Shown here piece after piece: positions 49,790 to 57,224 of a stretch of DNA of 64,000 nt. The stretch is from CAIWHR01 sp963779805 (lineage in GTDB: Bacteria; Pseudomonadota; Gammaproteobacteria; Burkholderiales; Casimicrobiaceae). The notes beneath the pieces are model-generated. The model searched no databases and was not told the DNA's origin. It saw only the letters and a list, made by a program, of their open reading frames with translations. The stretch spans positions 248,001-312,000 of the forward strand of contig CAVZZN010000012.1 in NCBI GenBank assembly GCA_963779805.1, read 5' to 3'. The position numbers and the translations under genes are program-made. Position 1 is the first letter of the stretch. Each line of letters begins with the position of its first letter.

Positions 49790-50428
49790 GTGAACGCGAA
49801 ACCAAGAATTCTTATAGCGGACGATCACGCGCTGTTCCGCGCCGGGGTCCGCTCGCTGCTCGAAGCGCAGACGGACTGGGACGTGGCCGGGGAGGCCGCC
49901 ACCGGGGACGAGGCATTGCGGCGCATGCGCTCCGAGCACTGGGACGCGGTGCTGCTCGACATCTCGCTGCCCGACCGCACCGGGATCGACATCCTGCGCC
50001 AGATCCGGCCGCACAAGCCGACGCTTCCGATTCTCATCCTGTCCATGTACCCCGAGCAGCAATATGCCGTTAACCTCCTGAGAGCGGGCGCAAGCGGCTA
50101 CCTGACCAAGGACGCCGTCCCCGAGCAGGTGATCGTGGCGGTGCGCACGCTGCTAGCCGGCCGCAAGTACATCAGCAACGAGGTCGCGCAGCTGCTTGCC
50201 GGCGACGTCGACGGCGACGGCCGGCCGCTGCATTCGTCGCTTTCGGAACGCGAGTTCCAGATTTTCTGCAAGCTCGCGTCGGGCAAGTCCGTGGGCGACA
50301 TCGCCGAGGAGCTGCACTTGAGCAACAAGACGGTCAGCACGTATCGCACGCGCGTGCTCGAGAAGATGAACCTGGCGAGCAATGCGGATCTCACGTACTA
50401 CGCCATCAAGAACGGACTCATCCAGTAG
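49790..50428 (+). CDS. NarL/FixJ-family response regulator
   Basis: A 212-aa two-domain regulator. The receiver has the acidic pair DD (residues 11-12), the phosphorylation site D57 in LLDISLPD and the conserved Lys in YLTKDAVPEQV. The LuxR-type helix-turn-helix is SEREFQIFCKLASGKSVGDIAEELHLSNKTVSTYRTRVLEKM. GTG start with GAAAGG 7 bp upstream. It is the natural partner of the HisKA_3 kinase at 46923-48333. A stem (CGAGCGCT...AGCGCTCG, 49752-49777) precedes the ribosome site. Confidence 0.94.
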   Translation: MNAKPRILIADDHALFRAGVRSLLEAQTDWDVAGEAATGDEALRRMRSEHWDAVLLDISLPDRTGIDILRQIRPHKPTLPILILSMYPEQQYAVNLLRAGASGYLTKDAVPEQVIVAVRTLLAGRKYISNEVAQLLAGDVDGDGRPLHSSLSEREFQIFCKLASGKSVGDIAEELHLSNKTVSTYRTRVLEKMNLASNADLTYYAIKNGLIQ

Positions 50429-50469
50429 GCGCAAGGTGGAAGGGCATTTCGCATCAATCCCGGCCCGAC

Positions 50470-50880
50470 GTGAGCGAGCGCGCCAACAAGACCGTCGACA
50501 AGCGGCCCTTGCGGGTCTTCCTGGTCGAGGATTCGGTGTCCGTGCGCGAGCGCCTCCTGGACTTCCTCGTCGAGCCGGGCGAGGTGGAGATCGTCGGGTA
50601 CGCCGAGACGGAAGCGGCGTCCGTCGCGCGCCTGCAGCAGGAGCGCGTGGACGTCGCGATCGTCGATCTCAACCTCAAGGCGGGCAGCGGCTTCGGCGTC
50701 ATCTCGGCCGTGCGCTCGCAATATCCCAGCGCCCCACCGACGATCGTCGTGCTGACCAATTACGCGTTCCCCGAGTACGAGGTCGCCTGCCGCGAGCGCG
50801 GCGCCGACTTCTTCTTCGACAAGTCGACGCAGTTCGGCTCGGTGAAGGCCTTGCTCTCCGACCTACGCGACCAACTGTAG
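50470..50880 (+). CDS. Stand-alone receiver-domain protein
   Basis: A 136-aa CheY-like protein with VFLVEDSVSVRERLLDFL, phospho-acceptor Asp in VAIVDLNLKAGSG, VLTNYAF and Lys in FFFDKS. No output domain. GTG at 50470 follows the response regulator by 41 bp in the same direction. It may be a phosphate sink or connector in the same signalling circuit, possibly acting on the receiver-less activator. Confidence 0.88.
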   Translation: MSERANKTVDKRPLRVFLVEDSVSVRERLLDFLVEPGEVEIVGYAETEAASVARLQQERVDVAIVDLNLKAGSGFGVISAVRSQYPSAPPTIVVLTNYAFPEYEVACRERGADFFFDKSTQFGSVKALLSDLRDQL

Positions 50881-51035
50881 CGCTCCCCCGGTTCCCGGCG
50901 CATCGGCGCGGCGCGCGCGTCGTGCACGTGTACATTTTTCCGCCGCTGCGGCACGATCTACCCGTGCGAGCCCCGCGCGCTCGGCGCTTGCAGCGCCAAC
51001 TGCACGGCGCCGTGCGCAGATGCCTCTCCGCTCGC

Positions 51036-51052
51036 GTGGCACGGAGTCTGCT
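51036..51052 (+). promoter_or_regulatory. Sigma-54 promoter before the DUF1328 operon
   Basis: GTGGCACGGAGTCTGCT matches the -24/-12 consensus TGGCACG-N4-TTGC at all but one key position, with exact GG-N10-GC spacing. It ends 52 bp before the ATG at 51105. A perfect 14-bp palindrome, GCACGGCGCCGTGC (51002-51015), lies 20 bp upstream. Confidence 0.75.
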
Positions 51053-51104
51053 GTCCCCGATACGCCGGGCGCGGAGCGTGGCGATGCGGGGAGCGGGACA
51101 GGCG

Positions 51105-51269
51105 ATGTTGCGTTATGCGGCGATTCTTCTCATGATTGCTCTGGTCGCCGCACTTTTCGGCTTCGGGGGCATCGCTGCCGGAGCGGCGGAGATCGCACGG
51201 GTCCTCTTCTATCTCTTCCTCATCCTGTTCGTCGCCAGCCTCGTTGCGGGCCTGTCCGCCCGCAGATGA
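51105..51269 (+). CDS. DUF1328 small membrane protein (YtjA-like)
   Basis: A 54-aa protein with two membrane helices: MLRYAAILLMIALVAALFGF, then GIAAGAAEIARVLFYLFLIL and a short basic end. The glycine-rich FGFGGIAAGAAEIAR turn is the family hallmark. Function unknown; relatives are often stress-induced. First gene after a sigma-54 promoter and 28 bp before the DUF883 gene. Confidence 0.9.
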   Translation: MLRYAAILLMIALVAALFGFGGIAAGAAEIARVLFYLFLILFVASLVAGLSARR

Positions 51270-51297
51270 CTGAACCGAACTCGATCAAGACGGAGCA

Positions 51298-51697
51298 ATG
51301 AACATGGCGAACAACATGAACGCATCGACGATGGAAGGCGATACCTCGCGCATCTCGGACGAGGCTTCGCGCCTCATGGACGAGGCGGGCGATACGCTGG
51401 AGAGCACGCGCGACAACCTGATGTCGGAATTCCGCAACCTGATCGCGGAGGGCGAAAGCCTCCTGCGCGCGACGTCGAGCCTGTCGGGCGAAGCGCTCGC
51501 GAACGCGCGCGAGAAGTTCCGCGGCCAGCTCGCCACGGCGAAGGCAGCGCGCCGCCGACTACACCGCGATGGCGCGCTCGCGCGGTCGCGATGCGGCCGT
51601 GGCGGCCGATGACTACGTGCACGACAATCCGTGGGCCGCGATCGGCGTCGCCGCGGGCGTGGGCTTCGTCATCGGCGCGCTCATGGCCCGGCGATGA
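51298..51697 (+). CDS. DUF883 (YqjD/ElaB-like) membrane-anchored protein, one frameshift
   Basis: About 132 residues: a long amphipathic helix (SRLMDEAGDTLESTRDNLMSEFRNLIAEGESLL) and a C-terminal glycine-zipper helix (DNPWAAIGVAAGVGFVIGALMARR) anchoring it in the inner membrane. E. coli relatives bind ribosomes in stationary phase. One extra A near 51547 breaks the frame before DYTAMARSRGRDAAVAADDYV. Its stop overlaps the next gene's start (ATGA). Confidence 0.9.
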
Positions 51698-52104
51698 GAG
51701 ACGACCTCGACTCGGCAGTGCGCACTTCCGATCCGGCGGAAGGCGGGCTGCTCGCGCGGGCGCGACGCTTCACGGGCGCGCTGCTCGAGCACGTCGCGAC
51801 GCGCGGCGAGCTGCTCGCAGTCGAGATTGCGGAAGAAAAGCAGCGCCTGGTGCAGGCGCTGGTGGCCGCCGGCGTGCTGATCACGGGCGCGCTGATGACG
51901 CTCGTGTTCCTCGGCGTGCTGGTGCTCGTCCTCGCCTGGGACACGAGCTATCGCACGGCGGTCGCGGTGCTGATCCCGGTCGTGTTCCTCGCCGTTGCCG
52001 CGGGCGCCTTCTTCTGGCTGAAGAGCCTCGTGAGCCGTAAGACCGCGCTCTTCCGCGACAGCCTGCGCGAGCTGCGCGAGGACGCGCAGTCGCTGCGGAG
52101 CTGA
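51694..52104 (+). CDS. YqjE-like phage-holin-family membrane protein
   Basis: A 136-aa protein with two membrane helices (VAAGVLITGALMTLVFLGVLVLVLAW and AVAVLIPVVFLAVAAGAFFWL) between charged helical ends. It corresponds to YqjE in the conserved yqjD-yqjE-yqjK set. The start overlaps the DUF883 stop. Confidence 0.88.
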   Translation: MRDDLDSAVRTSDPAEGGLLARARRFTGALLEHVATRGELLAVEIAEEKQRLVQALVAAGVLITGALMTLVFLGVLVLVLAWDTSYRTAVAVLIPVVFLAVAAGAFFWLKSLVSRKTALFRDSLRELREDAQSLRS

Positions 52105-52108
52105 CGCC

Positions 52109-52594
52109 ATGGCGAATGCGCAATCCACCGCGCGCGAGGAGCCGCTCTCCGAGCGCCGTGCGCGCGTCGAGCGCCGGCTCGCGCAGCAGCGCGAGGAGCT
52201 CGCCACGAGCTGGCGCGCGCTCGAGCAGCGCGCCTACGACACGGAGCGCAGGGTGGTGGGCTTCACGCGCGGCTTTCGCGCCGTGCTGCCCCTCGGCGCG
52301 CTTGCGGGCGGCGTGTGGCTGTTGCGCCGTTACGGCCCGGCGCGCCTCGCCCGGCCGGCGACACTCGCGCTCTCCACCTGGAGCCTCGTGCGCAACGCAA
52401 TGCCGTTGCGCCGCTCACCCTACGACAAGGAACGCCATGGACATGCGGCAAGCTGGCTCCCCATCGCCATCACCCTCCTCAATGTCTTCCGCAAGCGGGC
52501 AGAGTCGCATCACCGACGTGAGGACGCTGCGCGAACGCGCACGGCGCCATATCGAAGAGGGCGCCGTGACGCAGGGCTACGGCGCCAACCGTGA
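52109..52594 (+). CDS. YqjK-like protein
   Basis: A protein of up to 161 residues. Arg/Glu-rich N-terminus (SERRARVERRLAQQREELATSW), one membrane helix (AVLPLGALAGGVWLLRRYG) and a second weakly hydrophobic segment (SWLPIAITLLNVFRKR). It follows YqjE by 4 bp. The last 110-158 bp overlap the ferritin-like gene in another frame; the residues after LLNVFRKR are low-complexity and may not be genuine, so a frameshift near its end is possible. Confidence 0.65.
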   Translation: MANAQSTAREEPLSERRARVERRLAQQREELATSWRALEQRAYDTERRVVGFTRGFRAVLPLGALAGGVWLLRRYGPARLARPATLALSTWSLVRNAMPLRRSPYDKERHGHAASWLPIAITLLNVFRKRAESHHRREDAARTRTAPYRRGRRDAGLRRQP

Positions 52595-53051
52595 GGCCGT
52601 GATCGGGCTCCTCAACGAGGCGCTCGCGACCGAGCTCGTCTGCGCGCTGCGCTACAGGCGCCACTACTACATGGCCGAAGGCCCGCAGTCGGATGCGGCG
52701 GCCGCGGAATTCCTCGAGCACGCGAAGCAGGAGCAGGAGCACGCGGACCAGATCGCCGCGCGCATCGTGCAGCTCGGCGGCGAGCCCGACTTCGCGCCCG
52801 ACACGCTGAGCGCGCGCAGCCACGCGGAGTACGTGCCCGGCACCGATCTCGTCTCGATGATCAAGGAAGACCTCGTCGCGGAGCGCATCGCGATCGACAG
52901 CTATCGCGAGATGGTGCTCTTCATCGGCGAGGGTGATCCCACGACGCGCCGCATGCTGGAGGAGATCCTCGCCGTCGAGGAAGAGCACGCCGAGGATCTC
53001 GCGAGCCTCCTCGCCGCCGACAGCTCGCTCGCGCGCGCCGCGCGCACATGA
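52437..53051 (+). CDS. Ferritin-like (bacterioferritin-type) protein
   Basis: A 204-aa four-helix protein. Iron-ligand-type motifs are LLNEALATELVCALRYRRHYYM, EFLEHAKQEQEHADQIAARI, DLVAERIAIDSYREMVLFIG and EEILAVEEEHAEDLASLL, matching E...ExxH...E...ExxH spacing. Probably an iron store or oxidative-stress protein. ATG 52437 has AAGGA 5 bp upstream but gives a Ser/Pro-rich leader; ATG 52482 (SSASGQSRITDVRTLRE) better matches the family N-terminus. Either way it overlaps the YqjK-like frame. Confidence 0.85.
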   Translation: MDMRQAGSPSPSPSSMSSASGQSRITDVRTLRERARRHIEEGAVTQGYGANREAVIGLLNEALATELVCALRYRRHYYMAEGPQSDAAAAEFLEHAKQEQEHADQIAARIVQLGGEPDFAPDTLSARSHAEYVPGTDLVSMIKEDLVAERIAIDSYREMVLFIGEGDPTTRRMLEEILAVEEEHAEDLASLLAADSSLARAART

Positions 53052-53231
53052 TCGCCCCGCCTCCGCGTGACGGTGGCGCGGAGGAAGTGGCGGCCGCGAC
53101 GGGCGGAGCTGCGGTGCTATCCACACGCCCTGCTGCGATGGTCACGCCGACGGGCGCACCAGCGAGTCCGGCACCGCGGCGACCAGGCATCAGGCGGCCC
53201 CCCTCCAGGCGCTTCCGCCGAGGCCGCGCTC

Positions 53232-54305
53232 ATGCAGACCGCGCCCGCACCGGCCGCGGCCGGCCCGCCGTCGAGCGATGTGCACCGCCGCGTGCAGGCC
53301 GCGCGCGTTGCAACCGTGGTCGTGGCCGTCATCGCGGTCGGCGCCGTGCTGTCGCTCGGGCGGGAGGTGGTGTTCCCGATCGTGGCGGCGGCCCTGCTGT
53401 CGATGCTGCTGTCGCCGATCGTCGCGCAGTTCGAGCGCCTGCGCCTGCCGCGCATCGCCGCTGCGCTGCTCGTCATCGGCGGCGTGGTGGGGCTCGTCTT
53501 CCTGGCGATCGACGCGCTGCTCGGGCCGCTCGCGCGCTCGCTCGACGCGCTTCCGGCGATGGAAGGGCTTGCGCATCGCATCTTCCGCGTGCTGCGGTTC
53601 ACGATGGGCGAGGCGTTTGCGAAGTGGGGCGAGGCCCAGGTCGCGCACTTCAAGAGCAGCGCTGGCGACTCCGCCGCATCCGGCGCCCTGTTCAAGCAGG
53701 TCGTCGGCGCCTCGCTCGGCCTCGTGACCGTGCTGCTGCTCGCGTTCTTCCTGCTCGCGAGCGGCGACCTGTTCCTGCAGAAGCTCATCCGCGTGATCCC
53801 GCGCATCCGCGACAAGGTGAATGCACTGAAGATCGTGCGCACCGTGCAGGAGGAGGTGAGCCGCTACCTGCTCACGGTGACGATGATCAACTCGGGGCTC
53901 GGCATCGTCGTCGGCAGCGTGTGCTGGTACTTCGACCTGCCGAACGCGGTCCTGTGGGGCACGATCGTCGGGCTGCTCAACTTCATCCCGTATCTCGGCC
54001 CGCTGATCAGCCTCACGCTGCTCACCGCGGCAGCCGCGGCGAATTTCGGCACGCTCGCGCAAGTGCTCGCCATTCCCCTGTCGTTCTCGGCGATCACGCT
54101 GGTCGAAGGACAGGTGCTGACGCCGATGATCGTCGGCCACCGCGTCGAGCTCAATCCGGTGGTCGTGTTCATCGGCCTGCTGTTCTGGTTCTGGCTGTGG
54201 GGCATTCCGGGCATGATCGTCGCGATTCCGCTGCTCATCATCGCGAAGGTGTGGGCGCAGCACACGGAAGCGCTGTCCGCGTGGGCCGAATTTCTCGGGC
54301 CCTGA
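53232..54305 (+). CDS. AI-2E family transporter
   Basis: A 357-aa inner-membrane protein with about eight helices in the PerM/AI-2 exporter family. Family signatures: VFPIVAAALLSMLLSPIVAQFERL, LFLQKLIRVIPRIRDKVNAL, FDLPNAVLWGTIVGLLNFIPYLGPLI and VEGQVLTPMIVGHRVELNPVVVFIGLLFWFWLWGIPGMIVAIPLL. Substrate unknown in most members. It starts 180 bp after the ferritin-like gene; nothing coding is seen in that gap. Confidence 0.93.
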   Translation: MQTAPAPAAAGPPSSDVHRRVQAARVATVVVAVIAVGAVLSLGREVVFPIVAAALLSMLLSPIVAQFERLRLPRIAAALLVIGGVVGLVFLAIDALLGPLARSLDALPAMEGLAHRIFRVLRFTMGEAFAKWGEAQVAHFKSSAGDSAASGALFKQVVGASLGLVTVLLLAFFLLASGDLFLQKLIRVIPRIRDKVNALKIVRTVQEEVSRYLLTVTMINSGLGIVVGSVCWYFDLPNAVLWGTIVGLLNFIPYLGPLISLTLLTAAAAANFGTLAQVLAIPLSFSAITLVEGQVLTPMIVGHRVELNPVVVFIGLLFWFWLWGIPGMIVAIPLLIIAKVWAQHTEALSAWAEFLGP

Positions 54306-54312
54306 CGAGCGG

Positions 54313-54717
54313 ATGCGTCGCACGCAGCACGACGGCGGTGCTCATCGCGGGCGCGGCCGGTTGCTCCTGCACGCCGCGAAGTGCTGGTGGGCCGACGGCG
54401 CGACTCGCCAGGGCGCCGCGAGCGTGCTGCCCGATCGCCGCGTCCCGTGGCGCTTCGCGTTCTCCGGAGCGGCGCTCGCGGCGCTGCTCTTCCAGGTGGC
54501 GAAGTTCGGCATCGGCTGGTACATCGGACGGACCGCCGGCGCTGCGGTGTACGGCGCGGCTGCGGCACTCGTCGTGCTGATGCTCTGGATCTACTTCTCG
54601 GCGCAGGTCTTCCTGCTCGGTGCGGAGTACGCCGCTGCAGGGCTGCGCTGGGACGAGCACGGCGAAGACGCGCCGCCACCGGCGCCGACTCCCGAGTCGT
54701 TGCCGAAGGCGCGGTGA
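54313..54717 (+). pseudogene. C-terminal fragment of a YihY/BrkB-family membrane protein
   Basis: From about residue 40 the frame reads LPDRRVPWRFAFSGAALAALLFQ, VAKFGIGWYIGRTAGAAVYGAAAALVVLMLWIYFSAQVFLLGAEY, which is the last third of YihY/BrkB proteins (normally about 290-400 residues). The first two thirds with four to five helices are missing; the preceding 40 residues (RRTQHDGGAHRGRGRLLLHAAKCW) look non-genuine. It begins 8 bp after the AI-2E gene. A deletion in the genome or in the assembly would explain it. Confidence 0.75.
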
Positions 54718-54828
54718 TCGTGGATTCGCCGTCGCCGCATCGTGCCGATCGACGCGAGGAGCCCTCGGGCGAGGTGCGCGCCGGGCGTCGACGTCCGCGG
54801 CGAGAGTCGAGCGAGCGGCCACGAAAAA

Positions 54829-54853
54829 GGGCGAAGCCTCCGCGGCTTCGCCC
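54829..54853 (-). terminator. Intrinsic terminator of the glycine-zipper lipoprotein gene
   Basis: A 10-bp perfect stem GGGCGAAGCC/GGCTTCGCCC with a 5-nt loop, followed on the minus strand by TTTTTCG. It lies 25 bp past the stop at 54878. Confidence 0.9.
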
Positions 54854-54877
54854 GTTCGGGTCGATGCGTAGCCTCTG

Positions 54878-55318
54878 CTACATCCGGAAGATGCGGCCGC
54901 CCTCGATGCGCACGCGATCGCCCACGCGCAGGTTGAGATCGGTCGGGTTGTCGACGTTGATCACGCCGCCCGAGTCGGTGCGTACCCGGATGCGGTAGCC
55001 GGTCGCGTTGGCGTTGTTCGACCTTTCGACTTCGTTGCCCACCACCGCACCACCCACCGCACCCGCGATGGTCGCCACCGTGTTGCCGGTGCCGCCGCCG
55101 ATCTGGTGACCCAGCACGCCGCCGGCGATGCCGCCGATCACGGCCCCGGCGCCGCTCGATGCGGGCGCACCGCGGAACGCATCGATGCCCTCGACCACGC
55201 CGTACTCGACGCGCGGTGCCGCATACGCCCCGGGCGGATAGTAGCCCGGGGTGGCACAGCCACCGAGCGCGAGCGCGCCGCCGACGAGGGCGGCGCCGAT
55301 CAGATTGCGTACATTCAT
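54878..55318 (-). CDS. Glycine-zipper 2TM lipoprotein (SlyB-like)
   Basis: A 146-aa outer-membrane lipoprotein: lipobox LALGGC at residues 16-21, a glycine-zipper (GAGAVIGGIAGGVLGHQIGGGTGNTVATIAGAVGGAVVGNEVE) and a small beta-rich C-terminus (YRIRVRTDSGGVINVDNPTDLNLRVGDRVRIEGG). Such proteins are induced by envelope stress in several bacteria. It overlaps the upstream lipoprotein gene by 4 bp and ends at an intrinsic terminator. Confidence 0.93.
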   Translation of the reverse strand: MNVRNLIGAALVGGALALGGCATPGYYPPGAYAAPRVEYGVVEGIDAFRGAPASSGAGAVIGGIAGGVLGHQIGGGTGNTVATIAGAVGGAVVGNEVERSNNANATGYRIRVRTDSGGVINVDNPTDLNLRVGDRVRIEGGRIFRM

Positions 55319-55740
55319 TTCTGCTCCTTGGGATACGAGTTCGGGGTCGCCACCGCCTCGCTCCCGCGCGGTCCTTCCTGCGCGTGCTCGACGTTGCTGT
55401 CACCCCGTTTCGCAAACGCTTCACTGCTGTGATTGTTGACCTGGCCCTCCAGCGGAAGGGCGCGGTCGCGCTCGCTGGCCGAGAGTGTACTGTGTGTCGA
55501 GTCGGTTGCGCCGGCACTCGGCGCGGATGCCGGGCTGGCGGGCGCGGTCCCGTACGGCGGGAGCGACGGATCGTTCGGCGGCACGCTGGCGGGCTCCGCC
55601 GTCGTGGCGCTCGACACGGCAGCCGCCGGAACGTCGCGCACCGCCGCACCCGTCGCGTCGTTGTTGCGCTGCTGCTGGCACGCCGCGAGGCCGGTCGCGA
55701 TGCCGGCCACGAGCAGCAGGCGGATCATGGTCGTGTTCAT
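55315..55740 (-). CDS. Hypothetical lipoprotein
   Basis: A 141-aa precursor with lipobox LAAC (residues 18-21) followed by Gln/Asn-rich and then Pro/Ser/Ala-rich low-complexity sequence. No recognisable domain. Middle gene of a three-gene minus-strand operon (55756-56001, this gene, glycine-zipper gene). Confidence 0.8.
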   Translation of the reverse strand: MNTTMIRLLLVAGIATGLAACQQQRNNDATGAAVRDVPAAAVSSATTAEPASVPPNDPSLPPYGTAPASPASAPSAGATDSTHSTLSASERDRALPLEGQVNNHSSEAFAKRGDSNVEHAQEGPRGSEAVATPNSYPKEQK

Positions 55741-55755
55741 GCGAGGTCCTTCCCG

Positions 55756-56001
55756 TTACCAGTAGGTCCAGTCGTCGTTGCTTTTCACGTCGCGCACCAT
55801 GCGGGGAAGCGCCATCGCGAGCGCAACGGATGCGCCCGCGCCGAGCACGAGGAAGCCCACCAGGACGGCCATGATCTGGCCCACCGGGGTGCTGCCGGCA
55901 CCGGCGATGATCAGGGCGCCCACGCCGGCAAACGCGGTTGCAACGGCCGCAGCCACCCACATCAAGCGCGGGCGGGCACGGTGGATGAGGAAATCTTTCA
56001 T
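55756..56001 (-). CDS. Small two-helix membrane protein (81 aa)
   Basis: Two membrane helices (MWVAAAVATAFAGVGALIIA and IMAVLVGFLVLGAGASVALAMAL) with a charged end (RDVKSNDDWTYW). Not recognised. AAGGAA precedes the ATG. First gene of the minus-strand lipoprotein operon, divergent from the small gene at 56272; the gap contains a TGTAGG-N7-CCTACA dyad. Confidence 0.75.
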   Translation of the reverse strand: MKDFLIHRARPRLMWVAAAVATAFAGVGALIIAGAGSTPVGQIMAVLVGFLVLGAGASVALAMALPRMVRDVKSNDDWTYW

Positions 56002-56081
56002 GGGTATTCCTTCCATGTTTTCGCTTTCCCGATCATGGGGCTGCGCTCCGGCTGCGCCCATAAGACAGGGACATGAACCCC

Positions 56082-56100
56082 TGTAGGAGGCACCCCTACA
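56082..56100. promoter_or_regulatory. Second TGTAGG-N7-CCTACA dyad (candidate activator site)
   Basis: TGTAGGAGGCACCCCTACA: the same 6-bp arms and the same 19-bp length as the perfect palindrome at 48351-48369. It is 107 bp upstream of the sigma-54 promoter at 56207, a typical distance for an enhancer-binding site, and 81 bp from the divergent start at 56001. Confidence 0.65.
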
Positions 56101-56206
56101 CGCCGCGCGGACACGACGCAGCCCTTCGTCGTGCTCTTCGATCGGACGGCACCGCACCCGCGTCGCCCCGGAGGCCACGTGCATCCCCGTGTGCCACCGG
56201 CCTGCA

Positions 56207-56223
56207 GCGGCACGGATGCTGCA
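56207..56223 (+). promoter_or_regulatory. Sigma-54 promoter before a small membrane protein gene
   Basis: GCGGCACGGATGCTGCA: CGGCACG-N4-CTGCA with exact GG-N10-GC spacing. It ends 48 bp before the ATG at 56272. Confidence 0.7.
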
Positions 56224-56271
56224 TGAGGCACCGCGTGCCGGAGAGACCCGGCGAGATCGATGGAGGGTGCA

Positions 56272-56457
56272 ATGCTTAGAGCAGTCCTGATGCTTGGCCT
56301 GGGCATCGCGGCAGTAAGCGCGGCGCGATTCGCACGCGACGCGATCGCCGATGAACGCGGCCGTCGCCGCGTGAAACGCGAAGCCCACGAGACCACGCGC
56401 TGGGAAGGCGAAGGCGGGAACATCGCCGCGCCGGCCACCGCGGCGGCCGAGGTCTGA
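56272..56457 (+). CDS. Small single-helix membrane protein (61 aa)
   Basis: An N-terminal helix (MLRAVLMLGLGIAAVSAARF) then a charged tail (RDAIADERGRRRVKREAHETTRWEGEGG). GGAGGG 4 bp before the ATG. No recognised family. It is the direct target of the sigma-54 promoter at 56207. Confidence 0.75.
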   Translation: MLRAVLMLGLGIAAVSAARFARDAIADERGRRRVKREAHETTRWEGEGGNIAAPATAAAEV

Positions 56458-56537
56458 AGCGCGCAGGCGGAAAAATCTGCGGCCGGGCGCGTAACTAACG
56501 GCACGGCCGCGCACCGCGAGCGTGTTCCGGCGGGAGC

Positions 56538-56556
56538 TGTAGGACCGTGGGCGACA
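56538..56556. promoter_or_regulatory. Imperfect copy of the TGTAGGAC palindrome
   Basis: TGTAGGACCGTGGGCGACA matches the perfect dyad at 14 of 19 positions: the left arm is exact and the right arm partly lost. It lies 137 bp before the start at 56693. A weak -24/-12-like match (56601-56617, GG-N10-GC only) lies between. Confidence 0.4.
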
Positions 56557-56692
56557 CCGCATTCGGCGTACCGCCGATGGGTGGCGCCACCGCGGCCGCC
56601 CAGGATCGAGGGATGCGGCCCACTTCGCGCGCCTGTTGCGTGCACGGGCCTGTCGCGTCCGGTTGCGGACGTGTCGATATCAGGAGAGAACG

Positions 56693-56932
56693 ATGAGCGA
56701 CGACAAGAAGCAGTACGGTGAAGGCAACTACGAGGCGACGCGCGACTACAACGCGCGCACGAAGCGCTTCATCGAATCGGGTCAGGTCGAGCAGGCGGCC
56801 GAGAACGCCGCCCCGCACGATGAAGCCGAGGCCGCCGAAATGCGCGAGGCCGAGGAGACCGGCAAGAGTCGCATGAAGGAGGAGGATCCGGCGCTGCGCC
56901 GTAAGGGAACTCCGACGCCGCGACGCCCGTGA
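56693..56932 (+). CDS. Small hydrophilic protein (79 aa)
   Basis: A highly charged, Glu/Lys-rich protein (DKKQYGEGNYEATRDYNART, ENAAPHDEAEAAEMREAEE) with no helix for a membrane and probably disordered. AGGAGAG gives a strong ribosome site. Not recognised; composition resembles stress-related hydrophilins. Confidence 0.75.
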   Translation: MSDDKKQYGEGNYEATRDYNARTKRFIESGQVEQAAENAAPHDEAEAAEMREAEETGKSRMKEEDPALRRKGTPTPRRP

Positions 56933-56991
56933 CACGTTGTGCGCATCAACGTGTGGCCGCCAAGTCGGGCAACTTTACAGGCAGTCGCACC

Positions 56992-57024
56992 CGACGCGTG
57001 CAACGTCATGCTAAGCACGCGTCG
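56992..57024. promoter_or_regulatory. 10-bp inverted repeat upstream of a sigma-54 promoter
   Basis: CGACGCGTGC (56992-57001) and GCACGCGTCG (57015-57024), 13 bp apart, ending 19 bp before the -24 box. Could be a regulator-binding dyad or an RNA hairpin ending a transcript from the upstream gene; there is no T-tract. The remaining sequence between 56933 and 57224 holds nothing else I can support. Confidence 0.5.
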
Positions 57025-57043
57025 TAGAACACAATTTTCCACC

Positions 57044-57060
57044 TTGGCACAAGTCTTGCG
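57044..57060 (+). promoter_or_regulatory. Near-consensus sigma-54 promoter
   Basis: TTGGCACAAGTCTTGCG: -24 TTGGCAC and -12 TTGC with exact GG-N10-GC spacing. It is 164 bp upstream of the small gene at 57225, leaving a leader of about 150 nt. Confidence 0.8.
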
Positions 57061-57224
57061 GAAGTTCGCCGCAGGACCGGTTCCGCACGGCGAAGGACAC
57101 CTGGCACATGCCGGTGGCGCGATGCCGAGGTGTGCGCACGAACGCAGCCATTCACATGCGCGACGTTGCAGCGAGCCCGTGAGCCCGGTCGTCGGTCATC
57201 AGGCAAACGCAGCGCAAGGACGTG

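Noticed and set aside
56601..56617. A sigma-54 promoter before the 79-aa hydrophilic protein gene
   Set aside because: Only GG-N10-GC and a few bases match (CAGGATCGAGGGATGCG); in G+C-rich sequence this is expected by chance.
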